Source: Balanoglossus misakiensis (lineage: Eukaryota; Hemichordata). From it: a stretch of DNA of 64,000 bases. The stretch lies in the NCBI GenBank assembly GCA_040954595.2, contig CM082592.2, forward strand, positions 4,278,001-4,342,000, given 5' to 3'. A model generated the notes under the pieces. It was not told the origin of the DNA, made no database searches, and worked only from the letters and a program-made list of their open reading frames with translations. The position numbers and the translations under genes were made by a program. Below are positions 20,301 to 35,300 of this stretch, in pieces (the stretch's first letter is position 1; every line of letters begins with the position of its first letter).

Positions 20301-23300
20301 TACGAATTAATCTTCACGTCAAAACTTCTTATGCTGCTATTGTTATATGGGCCGATGGCCTTGGAACCAACCAACCAACCACATATACCAAAAATAATTA
20401 TTCAGGACAGAAAACAAGTCAGTTATTTACAGGAAAAGTGATTCAATCCCAAGACACTCCTGTTTGTATGTTTTCACTTAATATGCAAATCATTCAACTG
20501 TTCCACACACAATAACTTGAATCAATACCTGAAATATTGATTCACTTCACAATTTGATACATCTCGTACATGATTCAGATTTCAGATATTTGGTGATCTC
20601 TTTGACGAGGCGATCCGAGTCGGCCTGAATGCCATCCAAACACAACATCCTGGATTCTACTACCAACAAGCGGCGAATCACGCCATCAACAGGAAACAGC
20701 TGTGTAGAGGATTATGTCATGTAAGATACTCTTAGATAATAACACAGGGTTCTCCACCTGAAATTTCTGATGCAGTATTGGATAATTCCAACAATAATAC
20801 ACGTACAATTAATTATTTTGATAATTGGTTTACATAATTGTTTATTAAAATTGAAAAAAATGGTCAGTACTCTCTTTAATTGATTTTAGGTGAAAACTGA
20901 CAAAATCATAAATGTTACGTTTTGCATAAAGGACTTTGACTATGCAAACTGCTCAAATATAAAGTAATGTTGTATTTGATCTTGTGTCATGAAATGGTCC
21001 AAAGTTTATTGGCTAGTGAATGGGTGGAAAATATGAAAGCAATAGAATAGTAGGAAATATACTTTGCTGTATTTCTGTACTTGCACATGTAGCAAACAAC
21101 AAAATTTTAAATAAAATTATTGATTTTACACAGTAATGTTACTCTTACTGATTTCACATGATGAGATAGGGTTGATGTGATATTGTAATTGATTTGATTT
21201 GATAGTGACAATGAAATGATTCTCCCCACAGTCGGCTACCAGCATGCCCGATCCAAATCCTTTGGAAGATGCAGACAAGTTGGAGTATTTTGGGCAACGA
21301 CCTTGGCGTCAAGGTCACCAGAGCATCGATCCTCCTGACCCGGCCAAGGAGAAGGAAGGGATTCAGGCACTGCAGCATCAAGAGGTCAAAGTTGATCACT
21401 CGGTGAGTATTAAAGATATAATCATTGATGCGGTGTGTGGGTTTCCAGTCACTTTCATACACATTGGGTTCCTCCGAACTCACCATATCACCACCATGTG
21501 CTTGAACTTGTACATACTGATTGGCTTAATTGACCAGTTGCTGGAAAAAAAACACTTCTTGGCTATCACAGCAAGAACAGTTGACTGTTGGTAGGCCATG
21601 TTTACCAATAATAATATGTTATGAAACCAGGCATCTTATTCCTTTTCATTTCAGTGGATCATTATTCCATTGCTCAGCAGTGCGGTGGCCCAGTTCAAGA
21701 AATACAAGTCGGCCAGAATGAAGAGATATCTGAGTGAGTATGCAGCAATGGATTTGTGTGAATGTAGCATTTGGTTTATTGCTGGCATTGGCCCATTAGG
21801 TGTTGAATGATGCTCGGCCCATACAACAGCAATGAGGAAATATCACAAAAATGCAAACACTGTTGATTTATGAGATAGAAGAGAATTTTTTTTTTACTTT
21901 GTTTGCAGTGGTTCAGATGGGAGAGGAATATTACCACGCGAAGGACTACAACAAAGGGCTGACGTGAGTTTTTCTGTCTCATTCATTATAGATTCCTATG
22001 ATTTGTCGACATTGAAATCTTGTGAAAAAAATATGCACTTTGAATGTCAGTTTGTTCTATTTTTGGTCAACATTTTATAAAAACTTTCTTTCAAACCTCA
22101 CATACAGTAGTCAACTGATGTTGTCACGTGCCGACAGTGCATTCATTGTGTTCTTATGTCGGGACAGATTTTGTGGGTCTAAATTATTGCGTGAATCTCA
22201 GATCGACAATAAAAAAATAAATAAGTGAAAACCCATTGATTGGCATTTTTAAAGCAATTACAAATTTTATTCATCATAGGTGTGAAATATTTCAAACCAT
22301 TCTTCGTCTGACCTCATTTTCATTCTGACTCACAGGTTATTAGATCGTGTTACCTGGGACTACAGAAACGAAAGATGGTGGGCTCTGCTGACGTCGATAC
22401 TCACACTGTCACTCAGGTAATCCCATGTCAAAGTTCAAAGGTCATGAATTCTGTAGTGTCCACTGTCAAGATACTTTGCATCATAACTTGAACTCAACAT
22501 AGTTTTAATGTGATAATAAGTTACATGTACTAGTAAACACAACAAGAACAACATGAATGGTAGTACAGCGTTGTTTGTTCGTATGAATTTATTTACGCTA
22601 TTAAACACAAAATAAAATGTCTTTGTCATTTTCTAAGCTTTGAAGTCCAAGCCACCACTATACTGGTTTCACTTTGCTGTAAATCTGTATTCACTGTTAG
22701 TTTCTGTGATATTAATATTTCAATGTTATCTTGTTTATTACAGATGTGCTTACCTCGTTGCCAGTATTCAAGAATACGTGACCATCTCTTTGGAGCTCAT
22801 CGGCAGGTGTATCCTTTGTCAATGCCAGGTGCATTTATAATTTACTATGCAGATGGGTTTGGGTATCTGAGTATGTATCAAAGTCTAATGGCATGATTTG
22901 TTAATATAGGAGAAAATTCAATACAGCTAAATTATTGCTGTAGCCATGCAATAGTTGACTTTAACCAAACACTTAGATGCCAGAATTTCAGCAGAGGACA
23001 AAACTCACATACAGATGAACCTGATCAGAGTCATGTCTGTAAGTTATTATTTAAAATTATGCTATCTTTTTTACAAAGCATTATGTATTTGGCATCAAGT
23101 TGATATTGATTACTGTTTTAAAAAATATTTTGATAGTACATTTGTACATGTATACATCAAAATTCTCAATGGTAAATCTTTTTTTCACTTTATCCTTTTA
23201 AATTCCCAGCTTTCATCATGTGTCCTTATTGTTAAAAATAACTAGCAACAGTTGCTCTATTTCATTGAAATGTCTCTTTATTCAGATGAGCTTTACAAGT

Positions 23301-26300
23301 CCCCAAAAATTACATTTTAAGAAAAAACAAACACAACCAAATCAGCTCTAGTAAATATGAACAAGTGCGCACTTTTTTAAATCCAACCATCTTTATTCCT
23401 TTGTTGCCAGAGTAACTCTCCGGAACCTGAGGCTGGTTGTCCTGCCGACAGTGTTGAGCAAGCCAAACATCATTGGAAGGAGAGAATGGCCAATGAGGAC
23501 CCAGTGATATTTACTGTACAGATGCAAAACATAGTTCCATTTGGTAAGTCTGATGTACAGTGTGTTAGTATTGTTGTTGTCCCGTCAGTGCAAGAAAGTT
23601 TACCTTCGCCCTGCATAGAAAACAAGGGTGATGTCAATGTTTACATTGGATTGATTGATTGATTAATTAATTAATAAATTCATTCATTTCAGTGGAATGC
23701 AAGGCAAGATTCTCAAGTTCAAAGTCAACGGCAGATTCACCAGTGGTGCTGGAGGTCTATCTCAGGTATCTTGCTTCAATTCCAGTGGAATTTTTTATCA
23801 TTTCATTTAAAGATAACATCATGGTGTGCTGATGCATAGTGTGCTGATGGATCTTGTTGACTCTCGCTGTCATGTTTTTTCATCGCAGAGCCCTCTGCCA
23901 GTTCCCCATACGTTTCTCCAAACTGTCGGCGTTGCTCAGCAACACCACGTACAACGAATACTGCACGCTGAGTGACGGCAAAGGAAGCAGCAACCTGTCG
24001 GCTCCGTTATCGCCGACTGAACATCACGGGGATCTGTACCTAACGCCCGGGCAAGTCCGGATCTACACTTTCCAGTTCGTCCCGCTGCCGGAAGATGTGG
24101 GAAAGAAAATAGAGGCAAGTAGTAAACTAAAAATAACTAAAAATTTGCTCAGTTGATTATTCTATACCATGAAAAGTTAAAATGAAGTCAGTTCAAATTT
24201 TGATAAGACATGTAAATTTTCATGAGCAATATAACCTCATTGAAATTAGCCAATCACTAATCGTTTCTTGAAGTATCTACATTACAGTGCCTATGTACTA
24301 TATGACAGCTAGCTGTAACACATTACTCATTAACAGTGTTATGAGACACCCTTTCTGATTGGCTCTATAGCATTTTTACTGAAACTGTACATAAACCCCA
24401 GGATGTTACCCAGAAAGTCTGCTAAATCAACCACAGCTTGTTATCAATAATGCACAAAGCAGTTGATGCAGGAAAGACTGTAGTTTATGACGATGTACAT
24501 GTAAATCAGTGTAAAATAATTGTATGTTGTCACAGGTGAAATCTGTAGCACTCACCCTTGGTAATGAAGACAGCTGCTGTGCCATCTTGCACTGGTCGGG
24601 CGCGGGTGGTGACGCTGCGTCTCTTACCAACATCCAAGAGCACGTGACGAAACGTAGAGGTCAACCTAAGCATGGAGAATTGGATTGGAATTTCATCAAT
24701 ATGGACCCTTCCATCAGGTGAGGAGTTTGTTTGTATGATTATTTTTTTCATCTTCCATTCTAGGAGTTCGATGAATCATGGGCAGAAATGTTAGTTTTTT
24801 CAGTAATGTCTCCACCATTTTTATCTGCGCAGAATTAATCATGGGAAATGCGGTTTGACCCTATGACCTAATATTAAAGTAATATGAAATAATCTTCACC
24901 AAGGATTTTAATCTCCAATGGAAGTCACAGGGTCAAACATTTTCGTTCCTATGAGTCAAATAAAGTGATTTCAAAGAAGCCTTTCAAAGGCTTTTCAACA
25001 GATTTTGAAAGGTCATGCAGTGGATAGTTGCTAAAAATGACCATCCCCAGCTGACACAGTTGAAATTTCTTGCATGTCACGATCAGTATTCTGCAGTTAC
25101 TAATAGTGCTTTGGTAAGGTTTGCTATAAAATTGGCATTGAATTTGGAAATCATTTACTAGATTGCTGGGGAAGAGTATCGGGGAAATCCAGTGAAATTA
25201 AAAAGTGACTGGCAATTGCGGATTGTATTAACCAGCTTTAATACCACCCTTGAAAACACTTCTCCCCTTGTTAAATCATGTTTTTCTATGTGCAATGTCT
25301 TCTGCAGTATCATACCCAGACAGAGTAAGATGGACATACAACTGTACCACAATCCACCCACCCTGATGAACGAATTCTACTGCATCAATGTGGTTGTCAC
25401 AAACAATGAAGACTCTGCCATAGACAATGTCAGGTGAGTTGATCAGGGAGGGAAATTAGACATCCGAAAATTGAGTTTATCAAGCTCACTTGTTTGAAAA
25501 ATATAGTGTAGCTACCTTGTGTATTGATAAGAAGCAGTTTCTTAAAAGTCTCAAGATTTTGGTTACTGGTTTATACTATACTATCTGTCAGTATAATAAT
25601 CTCTCTTATCATTATTCAAATGGAACTATATAATACAAGGAATAAAAGCAGTCTGATTGATAACATCACATTATATACTGATTGAAAAACCACAAAATGA
25701 TACCATTCCTTTAGTAATTTCCAGAGATATTTAGGAACACTGGTGTGCCAAGTGTTAACACTGTCTTGGTAATTCGTGAGAGCTGTTCTCATTGAAACTG
25801 TGGTTAAATTTATTTTGATTTTTTTCAGTATTTCATGTGGACTCAAAGAAGGCCAGGATATGTTAGAATCATCCAGTAAGTAAAAAACTACCTGTACATG
25901 TACTTTATTCCTAATACCAGAACTTGTACCATTGTAACCTGTGCTGTACAGCTTTGAAGCGATATTATTATTAGCCAGTTTTGTGCATATGCTGCCATCC
26001 TATCACACCGGCTTAGTTTCAACTCCATGAGCTCCTCTTAATTTCTCTGTGGAGAATCGATATACAATCCCTGAAAAAAAGAATAGCAGTGAACCCCTCC
26101 CCAAACCCTAGTTCTTCTCTGTAGTCATTTCTATTTTCCTTGTCTGGCGCTTCAGCTCAAGTCTACCTTGGAGAGGATTCGCTGGGAGTGACTGGGCCAC
26201 CAAGGATTAGAAATGTCAGTCTTGGAACTTTGGAAGCCAAAGGAAAGGTAAATGTGAATGAGCTGTACCAGTGCTTTGTCAGATGTTACCTTAAAAGGAG

Positions 26301-29300
26301 CAGTGTCACTTTGCCATGGGTTTTGTTAAATGTGGGATATACATGTACAGTGTACAATCTTAGATACATGAATGATCACCATTGATAATTAGTCATCATC
26401 ATTAAATTTCAATACATACATATAACAAGACTAATTAATAATATTTCTGTTTGGATTTGAAACAGGTGGAGAAGAAATTGTACATAAGAGCCCTGCAGAC
26501 AGGAAACCGTCTGATGTCAATAAGAACCATCTACCAGGTCAAGATCAATGTCAGGCACAACCAGCAAGTTTCACCTGTTCTCTGTACTTGCTTCAAGGTT
26601 AGCAGAAAAGGGACTTATTCTTTATGTAATTGATTCGTACACTACTTTGACAAGAGATGGATTTCTTACGACAATGGTTTGGTCCAGTTCCATTGTGTTT
26701 GAATAGGGAATGGGGGAGAGCACTGGGGGTAGTTGGGGGTAACCTGTGTCATGTCTTTGAACATTTGTGTCTTGTGCTTTTTGTTCTTTGTTCTACTTCC
26801 TAAAGCATGTTGTTTTTTGTGATACTGTCAGCCGTAGTCGAAAAAGGGACAGCATGTCTCTGATGCATCGAATTACATTTCTGAAAATATTATTCTCAAA
26901 ATCATTTGTTGCCCCTTTAATCATCAGGAAGTGATTGTAACATTTTAAACAAGTATGCATCAAGTTTGAGTTGTTTTTGCACATTTTACTTCAATCATTT
27001 GAGTGATCAAATTTAAACCCATCAGAATTTTGTCTTTTGTATATTGTAAATTGAATTAAATGAAAGTAAATTTAATGATTTTTTTGTATCTTTTTTCGCA
27101 GGAAGAAACCATTCAGGTGGAGACTGTAATGCCATATGATGTCTCTATCAAACTTGCATCACTGAAGGTACATATTGATCTTGATTTTGTCTTCTGTTTC
27201 CTTTCCTGAAATATTTTCCAGTGTGCGCATAGAATATGCCTCTCACTCACCTTGTGCACTGGATGCCTTGTGGTAACCAATAAAAATCAGCACTTGTCAC
27301 TAACTGTTATTTTTTCTTCTCCGCTTTTTGTTTCGTCATCAGTTTGAGACAATAGAGCATGTGCACTCAGACGAGCCATTCCTGCTGATGACGGACATCA
27401 AGTGTACGTCGCCATGGCCAATCACCATAGAAACCAGTCATCTGTCCCTGGTCAGTATTCCATGTTTTTGCCAGTCTTGCGTGTGGTCGTCTGGTTGTGA
27501 GTGTTTGTGTGTCTGATAGATTGATTTATTACAGGCATGGATGGATGGGCAGCCAGACTGGTGTGTAGGTTGGTGTTGGACGGATGGTTGGACGGATGGT
27601 TGGATGGATGGATGAATGAATGAATGAATGAATGAATGAATGAATGGATGGATGGATGGATGGATGGATGGATGGATGGATGGATGGATGGATGATAAAA
27701 ATGAAAAAAAATTAAATATATTTATGAGAATTAAAAAGAAAGTCTATGTAAATTGTAATATTTAATTGGAAAAAAATATTTATTGACTCAAAGTCAATTG
27801 ATAGGTGTCATTGTCAAGACAATTTTATTCAGTTATTATATACCAGATATAGGACTAATTTACAGAAATTTTAGCAATATGAAAACTGTTTATCATTGAA
27901 CCACATTAAGCTCCTTTTGAGTTTCTGATGTCATTAATAGGTAATGATTTTGCTATATATTCGAGAAAATGATTCTAAAATTGGTCAAGTTCAGACAATG
28001 AATGGGCATAACTGTTCATTTCATATCAATGTTGTTATCAACAGTGCAAAAAATAATACATGAAAATAAAAATACAACACACTAAAAAGATACAATGTAA
28101 TAATATGAAAATTTACATTAAGCTTTATATGATATAACTGAATAATTTCTGATTTGAATACACTGAACAAGTTTGCATTAAAGAAGAATAATTCTCTGAA
28201 ATACATTCAAACATGGTTTATACAGTTTTATGCTCTCATGAATGCTATCATGTGATTATTATTTTAATGGACATTTTTTTTTTTAACTTTTAAATTTTCT
28301 GGTCAAACTCATTCTTGAATACCTCTAAATATATGTCCTGGATATTGTCTGGATTATAAGAGAGTTAGTTAACATTAATCTGGTGTGTATAAAACTATGA
28401 AATACTGAATACAAACAATAGCTATACAACTTAAACCACTAGCTACCTGAAATACAAATTGAAACCACTATAACTGAAAAACAAATTTCCCATGTAAAAA
28501 ATCTTCAGTAAAAATGGAAAAAACTGAAATACAAAATGATGGTATTTAATTTGAAGAGGGAAAATAATGCAAAAGATACAGTTACTGAGGATAACAGTGG
28601 TGTTAATTTTTTTTTTACGATAAAATTCATCTTTCATAAATTTAAATCTATAGTTTTTCATTTAGTGAAAACTAAAGAATAATTGAATACACTACCAATA
28701 AATGAAAAGTGTTTTAATATTTACATCGAAGTGGGTTAGTAGACCAATAACAGAACAGCATCTGGTGTGAATTCATCAAAACAAAAACACAAGTCACTAT
28801 TGGTTCAGTGTTGGGACACACTCAACCAATGGCAAACAAGCAACTGAAATTTTTGTTGCAGTAAAGAAAATTCTCATAAATGTTAACAGTGCATAAAAAA
28901 TACAGTTATATTTCTGTTGCTTAGACTTGCTGAAATTTAGATTTTACATTTATGAAAATCTTGGGCGAAATGTCAAAAAAACATGAAGTGTTAAAGATAG
29001 ATAATGAATACTTTGAATCTGTATCACTAATTCATATGCACCATTGGATTGTAAAACATCAAATCTCAAGTTGTGAGTTATTTTAACCACAGTGCAATTT
29101 TGAGTCACCTAAACACCAAATAATGTATAACAGGTTGTGTGAAATTACTCGGTAACTCTGTGAGTACGCCAGTTTTGGGAGTGACTCATGGAAAGGAATT
29201 CCAATCCAAAGTTGGTCATGTTTGGGATCATAGTCTGATTCACCTTGTGATGTTTTCAGTTTCACTGTACAAACACTTTGATGCAGTGGTTGTCTCTATC

Positions 29301-32300
29301 AGCTACAACCACCCTGCAAGGTACATCATCTGTCAGTGCCAAACCAATGGCATAGAACAGACTTTCACCATATGTATTTACACAACAAACAAACTTGCCT
29401 CCACTCTCAAACTTCAGTATGCTGCCACCAGCACTAACATACACATATTTATCATTTCCAATGCCTATTCCCCTGGGGTTATTCTTCTGACCACCCTCAC
29501 CCTGACAATCAAAGGAATACAAATACTGGTCGTCTGAATTGAAGACCTGGATACGCTGGTTTGAGAAGTCTGCAACAAATACCATCCCATCATTTCCCAC
29601 TTGTATTCCCCAGGGCAAACGGAATTCCCCCTGACCTTTACCATGTGACCCAAATGACCTTATGTACCTGCCCTGCTGTGTGTAAATCCTCACACAATAC
29701 CCACTGAAGACGTACTCTGTCACATAGACATTACCATTGACAGGGCTGATAGATATCCCATATGGATTCTTGAGCTCCTTTTGACCAAAGCACCTGATGA
29801 CATGTCCGTTCTCATCACTAACAACCACTTGCTTATTCTTATCATCTAAACTATGGTATTCATTGTTCTTTGAAATGGCTATGTCACATGGAGTGAAAGG
29901 CTCCTCAAAGCCTGTAAATGTTAAGACTTTCTTGAGCCTGCCCTCTATGGTGGTTACTTGTAATCTGTTATTGTCAGTGTCAGCAGTGACAATGTCTTTG
30001 TCTTTGTTTATGGCCACGCTGTGGGGTTTATTGTACTGTCCCTCATCACTTCCTTGTTTGCCGATGGTTCTCAGCAATCCTTTTTTAAAAGGTATGCTGA
30101 CAGGAGACCCTGGTATTGCCTGATCTCCTATTGTCAAGGAAACTTGATATTTACCGTCCATTTGTCCGGTCACTGTCAATCTGTGTGTGCCATCTCCGTT
30201 GTCAGATACTTTGATGTCTTCCTGTGAAGCATCAGGTTTTCTTACCTTGGCTTTCACCGGTTGTTTGGGGATGACTTGTTTTCCTGTGAGGTCTCGGGTT
30301 GTGACCAGTAGGTCTACAGAATCACCTTTGATTTGTTGTTCTGGAACATTTCCAACCGTGCACTTTGAGATACATATGTCAGATTTCAGTAATCCCAGAA
30401 TTCCCTGCTCACTGAAGTCGCTCTTTGGTTCAAATACAACTTCTTCATACTCTGCCTGTGGTTTAGTCGCCATGGTGATAAGTCGACTGATATGAGATTC
30501 TGTGTCACTTTTGGTGGAGAGAAGTTGTGCAGCGTTCCCATGATGCATCAGTGTTTCCACATAACTGCAAGTGCTTTTGATGTTGCCAACTTTTAATTCC
30601 AACTCGTCGATGTCTGCAGCTGCTGTTTTTATTTTTACTTTGTAGTTTCCATTCAACTCATCTACCAATCTCTGCTCTTCTCTCTTGATTTTGTTGATGA
30701 TTTTCTCTGCGTGCATTCTCACCTTCCTTTCTTCTTTCTTACAATGCTCTGTAAGATCACTGTGTATCTGCTTGGCTAGGCTTTTGTTCTTTTCAGCTTC
30801 CTGTTCTTTCACTTTCAGTTTGTCAACCATGGCTTTCAAATTCTTACGATACTCATCTGCTGCGTCTTTCAAGTCTCTGTGCACATGTTCTGGTATGCGG
30901 TGTTTGACTATTGTACAGTTTGAACAGACAGGCACCTGGCAGGTTTCACAGTAGAATTCAATTTTGTTCTCATTATGAACACTGCAGTATTCCACCGCTT
31001 GTAGTGTAACAGGACTGGTTGACTGTGCTGTCTTGAATTCTTCAATGGTCATAAGCTTGTGTGTCCGTGTGGCCGGTAGAATTCCGTGTGCCTTGACACA
31101 AACGTTGCAGAGATGTCTGCATTCCACGCACCAGTGAGTGGATGCATTCTCTCCACATGCTTGGCACTTGATCTCAGCCCCCTTCTCAGCATCCAGTCGT
31201 TGCTTGAACAAGTCCGTCAAATTTGACATGAAGAAATTGGACTTGATTCCGCGAACTCCGCCTTCGGGAAGTGAGTATCGCTGTCTGCATTCCGGACAGG
31301 TGACGGATCTCGCCTTCCCAGCCAGAGTGACCAAACACGGCTCACAGAATGTGTGCAGACATGGTAGAACTTTCGGAGATTTGAACAGCTCCAGACAGAT
31401 GGTACAAGAGAGGAATTCCTCACTGACTTTCTGTACGAGTTTACCTTCAGTGGCAGCCGCCATTCTGTACGTCTATCCTCACAGAGAGAAAACAGAAAAT
31501 GTTGGTAGTGTGGCTCCTTAGCTTGCCTTTGTTTAGACACATGATGTCATGTGCTTGTATGTGTTCTGTAGATCAGTGTGTATGATATGCAAATAGTGTG
31601 ACAATTCTGACTGATGTAGGGAGTACACATTTGACCACTGAGTGCCTGGGTACACGATTGTGGGTGTGTGTTTGATGTCCGCTCACCTGATCTGAGGTCA
31701 GAGAAAGGTTATCTCCAAAACAATAGACTAAATATAATAAATTGCCTGCATGGGTGTGGGACTATTTGCCCTGTCAACTATTATGTTGATAACAATTTTG
31801 TTGCTATCAACTGAAATGTTGATAACAATTGTCACATGTAAAAATTATAAATCTGTACCGTAAATTCTATATTTATTTGAAGTGGAGTCTGGTTTTGGTG
31901 AAGGCTGGCAAACAGTGGTCTCAATTGTTTCAAACAATGAACAAAAATATGATTTGTGCTACCGTGTAGTTCTGCTTACTTGAACAGGATGAATGTGTGT
32001 GTAAGGTTCAAAGTGTACATAGAGAGAAAAAAACTTTGTTTGACCAATTTAACTAAATTGAAACTAATTTTTTGTGGAATACAGTTTTGTAGGAAGAAAA
32101 CTTGTACTCTATATAAAATTCCCCACGCCTGGTATAATCGGCATTAAAATCGTGTTTCTTCTCAATATAAATTTCTGTACTGAGATTTCTGTCAAATGAT
32201 CAAAGAATTTTGTTTATTCTAGTGGTTTCTGAGAATATAGTAAAATTGACTTGAATACCCATGTAATACAATTAGTAGTATGGTTTTTTTTTAAAGTATG

Positions 32301-35300
32301 AATACTTTTAAATTAGCAACATATTTAAATCGATATTTTGAATTTTCCAATATGCATTTTGAGTGCTCTATTAAAAATTAATACCTCCCATTTTTGGACT
32401 TAACAGTCGAGAAAAAATAATTTTTAAGTCTTCCCTCCAGCTAATATGTTATTGTTAGCAAAACACTTGAAGTTTTCTGAGTTTTGACATTTGTTTCTTT
32501 GACTTTAAATATAATAATGACTGGTTCTTGATCTTGAGTGGCTTGGTGCGATTGTGGGTGTGTTTGATATGTCAACTCACCTGATCTGAGGTCAGAGAAA
32601 GGTTATCTCCACAACAATAGTATAAAATACCTGCATGGGTGAGGAACTGTTTGCTCTGTCATGTTGATAACGATTTGTATACGTGAAAATTTATGAACTA
32701 GATTATAATTTCCATACTTAATTGAAATACAGTCTGGTTTGGTAAGGCAGGCAAACACCTGTAGTCTCAATCGTCCCACAATATCGAAATGAGACCATAG
32801 GTTTTATGTGAAGGGGTGCTTGGAGGGTTTCTTCTGTTGCAGAATATCTGTTCAACCAGTGACTACTCACTGTGTTTTTGTTCAAACCAGAATTAGCCAT
32901 CTTGGATTTCAAATATAGGAACCATCTCAGCCAAATTACTATCAGAAGTGGACAGCGATATTAACCCAAATCTGTCACAGGCTTTGCTGTGCAAATGAGT
33001 ATGGTCCAGTATTCACCAACCACCATACTGCCTCAGTAGATTTGGTGCAAAATGGCCGCTGTGTGACATCACTACAAAGAATTCAGGACTGCCACTGAGA
33101 AAATAATGCAGATTTGATAGACATTTCTGACGATACGCTAGTTTTATGTCTTTTGATTATCACACAAAAGAAACTTTAATACTATATTCACCGATGAGAA
33201 TACTCAATACTTTGTTTGGTCAATAACACTCATGTATGGTGCACATCCAAACTTTTAACATGAGCCTAGTGGCAGTGTTAGGCCAGGGAACCAGACTAAG
33301 TACAATTCCCAGTACACCAGTAAATCCCTGTTGGGATCATGCTAACACAGTGCTGACTCTAGACTTGCATGTTGCTAGTACCACATTGGCTCTGACGTAA
33401 ACTGTTAAGATGTTAACACTGGGCTAGCCCAGTGCTAAGAACTCATTCAGTCTGGCTTTAGGCTTTTGGACCTATTGCAGTGTTACTGGTGTTAATGCCT
33501 GGCGTGCTACATGTAGGCTGGCTTTAATTTGCTCTGTAGGCTGTGTTCGTACTGGTCCATTTGGTCTAAGTCATGGCCCTGGCTATCTTCATTGCTGGGT
33601 GGATGGATGGATGGATGGATGGACTGATGGATGGATGGATGGATAGGGAAAATAGTTGAATATTTGATAAGAAATGAAATTAAGGAAGTCTATGTAAGAT
33701 TAAATTGGGAAAAAAAAATCAAGTCAACTGAAACTCCATTGATGTCAAGGCAATTTTTTCTGTAATTATATGTCAGATATAGGACATATTTAAAGAAATT
33801 TTAGCAATTCATAATTTCACAAACAATTGTAAATTTAATTTAAAAAATACCACACACTAAAAAGATAATATGAAAAATGTACATTAAGCTTTATATGATA
33901 GAACTGAATATTATCTCATTTGAATACACTGAAAAACTTTGCATTCAAGAAGAAGAATTCTCTTAAATACATTCTGACATAGTTAATATATACAGTTTTA
34001 AAAAAATCCTGAAAAAAATATTTTAAAATCAATTTACAGGCAAGGTTTTAAAATATTTTCTTGACCTCTGTATGACCTCATATTCTGGGATTTTCAGTGG
34101 AAGTTTAGCTTGAAAATAAGAACAGATATACCAGGATTTATTTTAGAAAGGTCATGTGGAGGTCACGATAATGGTAAATTTTGTTCAGGAAAATTAATGT
34201 CTGCTCAATATGCTCTCATGAATGCTATCATGTGATTATTATTTCAATAGACATTTGTTTTTAATTTTTAAATTTTCTGGTCAAATTCATTCTTGAATAC
34301 CTCTAAATATATGTCCTGGATATTTTCTGGATTATAAGAGAGTTAGTTAACATTAATCTGGTGTGTATAAAACTATGAAATACTGAATACAAACAATAGC
34401 TATTCAACTTAAACCACTAGCTACCTGAAATACAAATTGAAACCACTATAACTGAAATACAAATTTCCCATGTAAAAAAATCTTCAGTAAAAATGAATAA
34501 TAAATGAAATGCAAAATGATGGTATTTGAAGAGAGAAAATAATGCAAAAGATACAGTTACTTAGGATTACAGTGGTGTTAATTTTTGTTTACAAAAAAAT
34601 TTAATCTTCTTTCTTAAATTTGAATCCATTATTTTTCATTTAGTGAAAACTAATGGATATTGTTAGATGCTACCAATATATGAAAAGTGTTTAATTTTTA
34701 CGTTGAAGTGGGTTAGTGGACCAATAACAGAACAACATCTGGTGTGAATTCATCAAAACAAAAACACAAGTCACTATTGGTTCAGTGTTAGGACACACTC
34801 AACCAATGGCAAACAAGCAACTGAAATTTTTGTTGCAGTTAAAAGGAAACTCCAATAAATGTTAAAAATGCATAAAAAATACAGTTATATTACTGTTGCT
34901 AATAGACTTGCTCAAAGTTAGATTTTACATTTATGAAAATCTTGGGTGAAATTTATATGTCAAAAAAACATGAAGTGTTAAAGATAGATAATGAATACTT
35001 TGAATCTGTATCACTAATTCATATGCACCATTGGATTGTAAAACATCACATCTTAAGTTGTGAGTGATTTTAACCACAGTGCAATTTTGAGTTACCTGAA
35101 CACTAAATAATGTACTAACAGGTTATGTGAAATTACTCATTAACTCTACGAGTATGCCAGTTTTGGGAGTGACTCATGGAAAGGAATTCCAATCCAAAGT
35201 TGGTCATGTTTGGGATCATAGTCTGATTCATCTTGTGATGTTTTCAGTTTCACTGTACAAACACTTTGATGCAGTGGCTGTTAGTATTAGCTACAACCAC

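Noticed and set aside
29139-29537. 132-codon plus-strand frame opposite TRIM A, and its match at 35127-35525
   Set aside because: It lies antisense to the conserved end of the NHL propeller and is preserved in both copies only because the TRIM coding sequence is.
30187-31521. Other long plus-strand frames opposite TRIM A (and equivalents opposite TRIM B, 36163-37560)
   Set aside because: Shadows of the TRIM coding strand with no independent motif.
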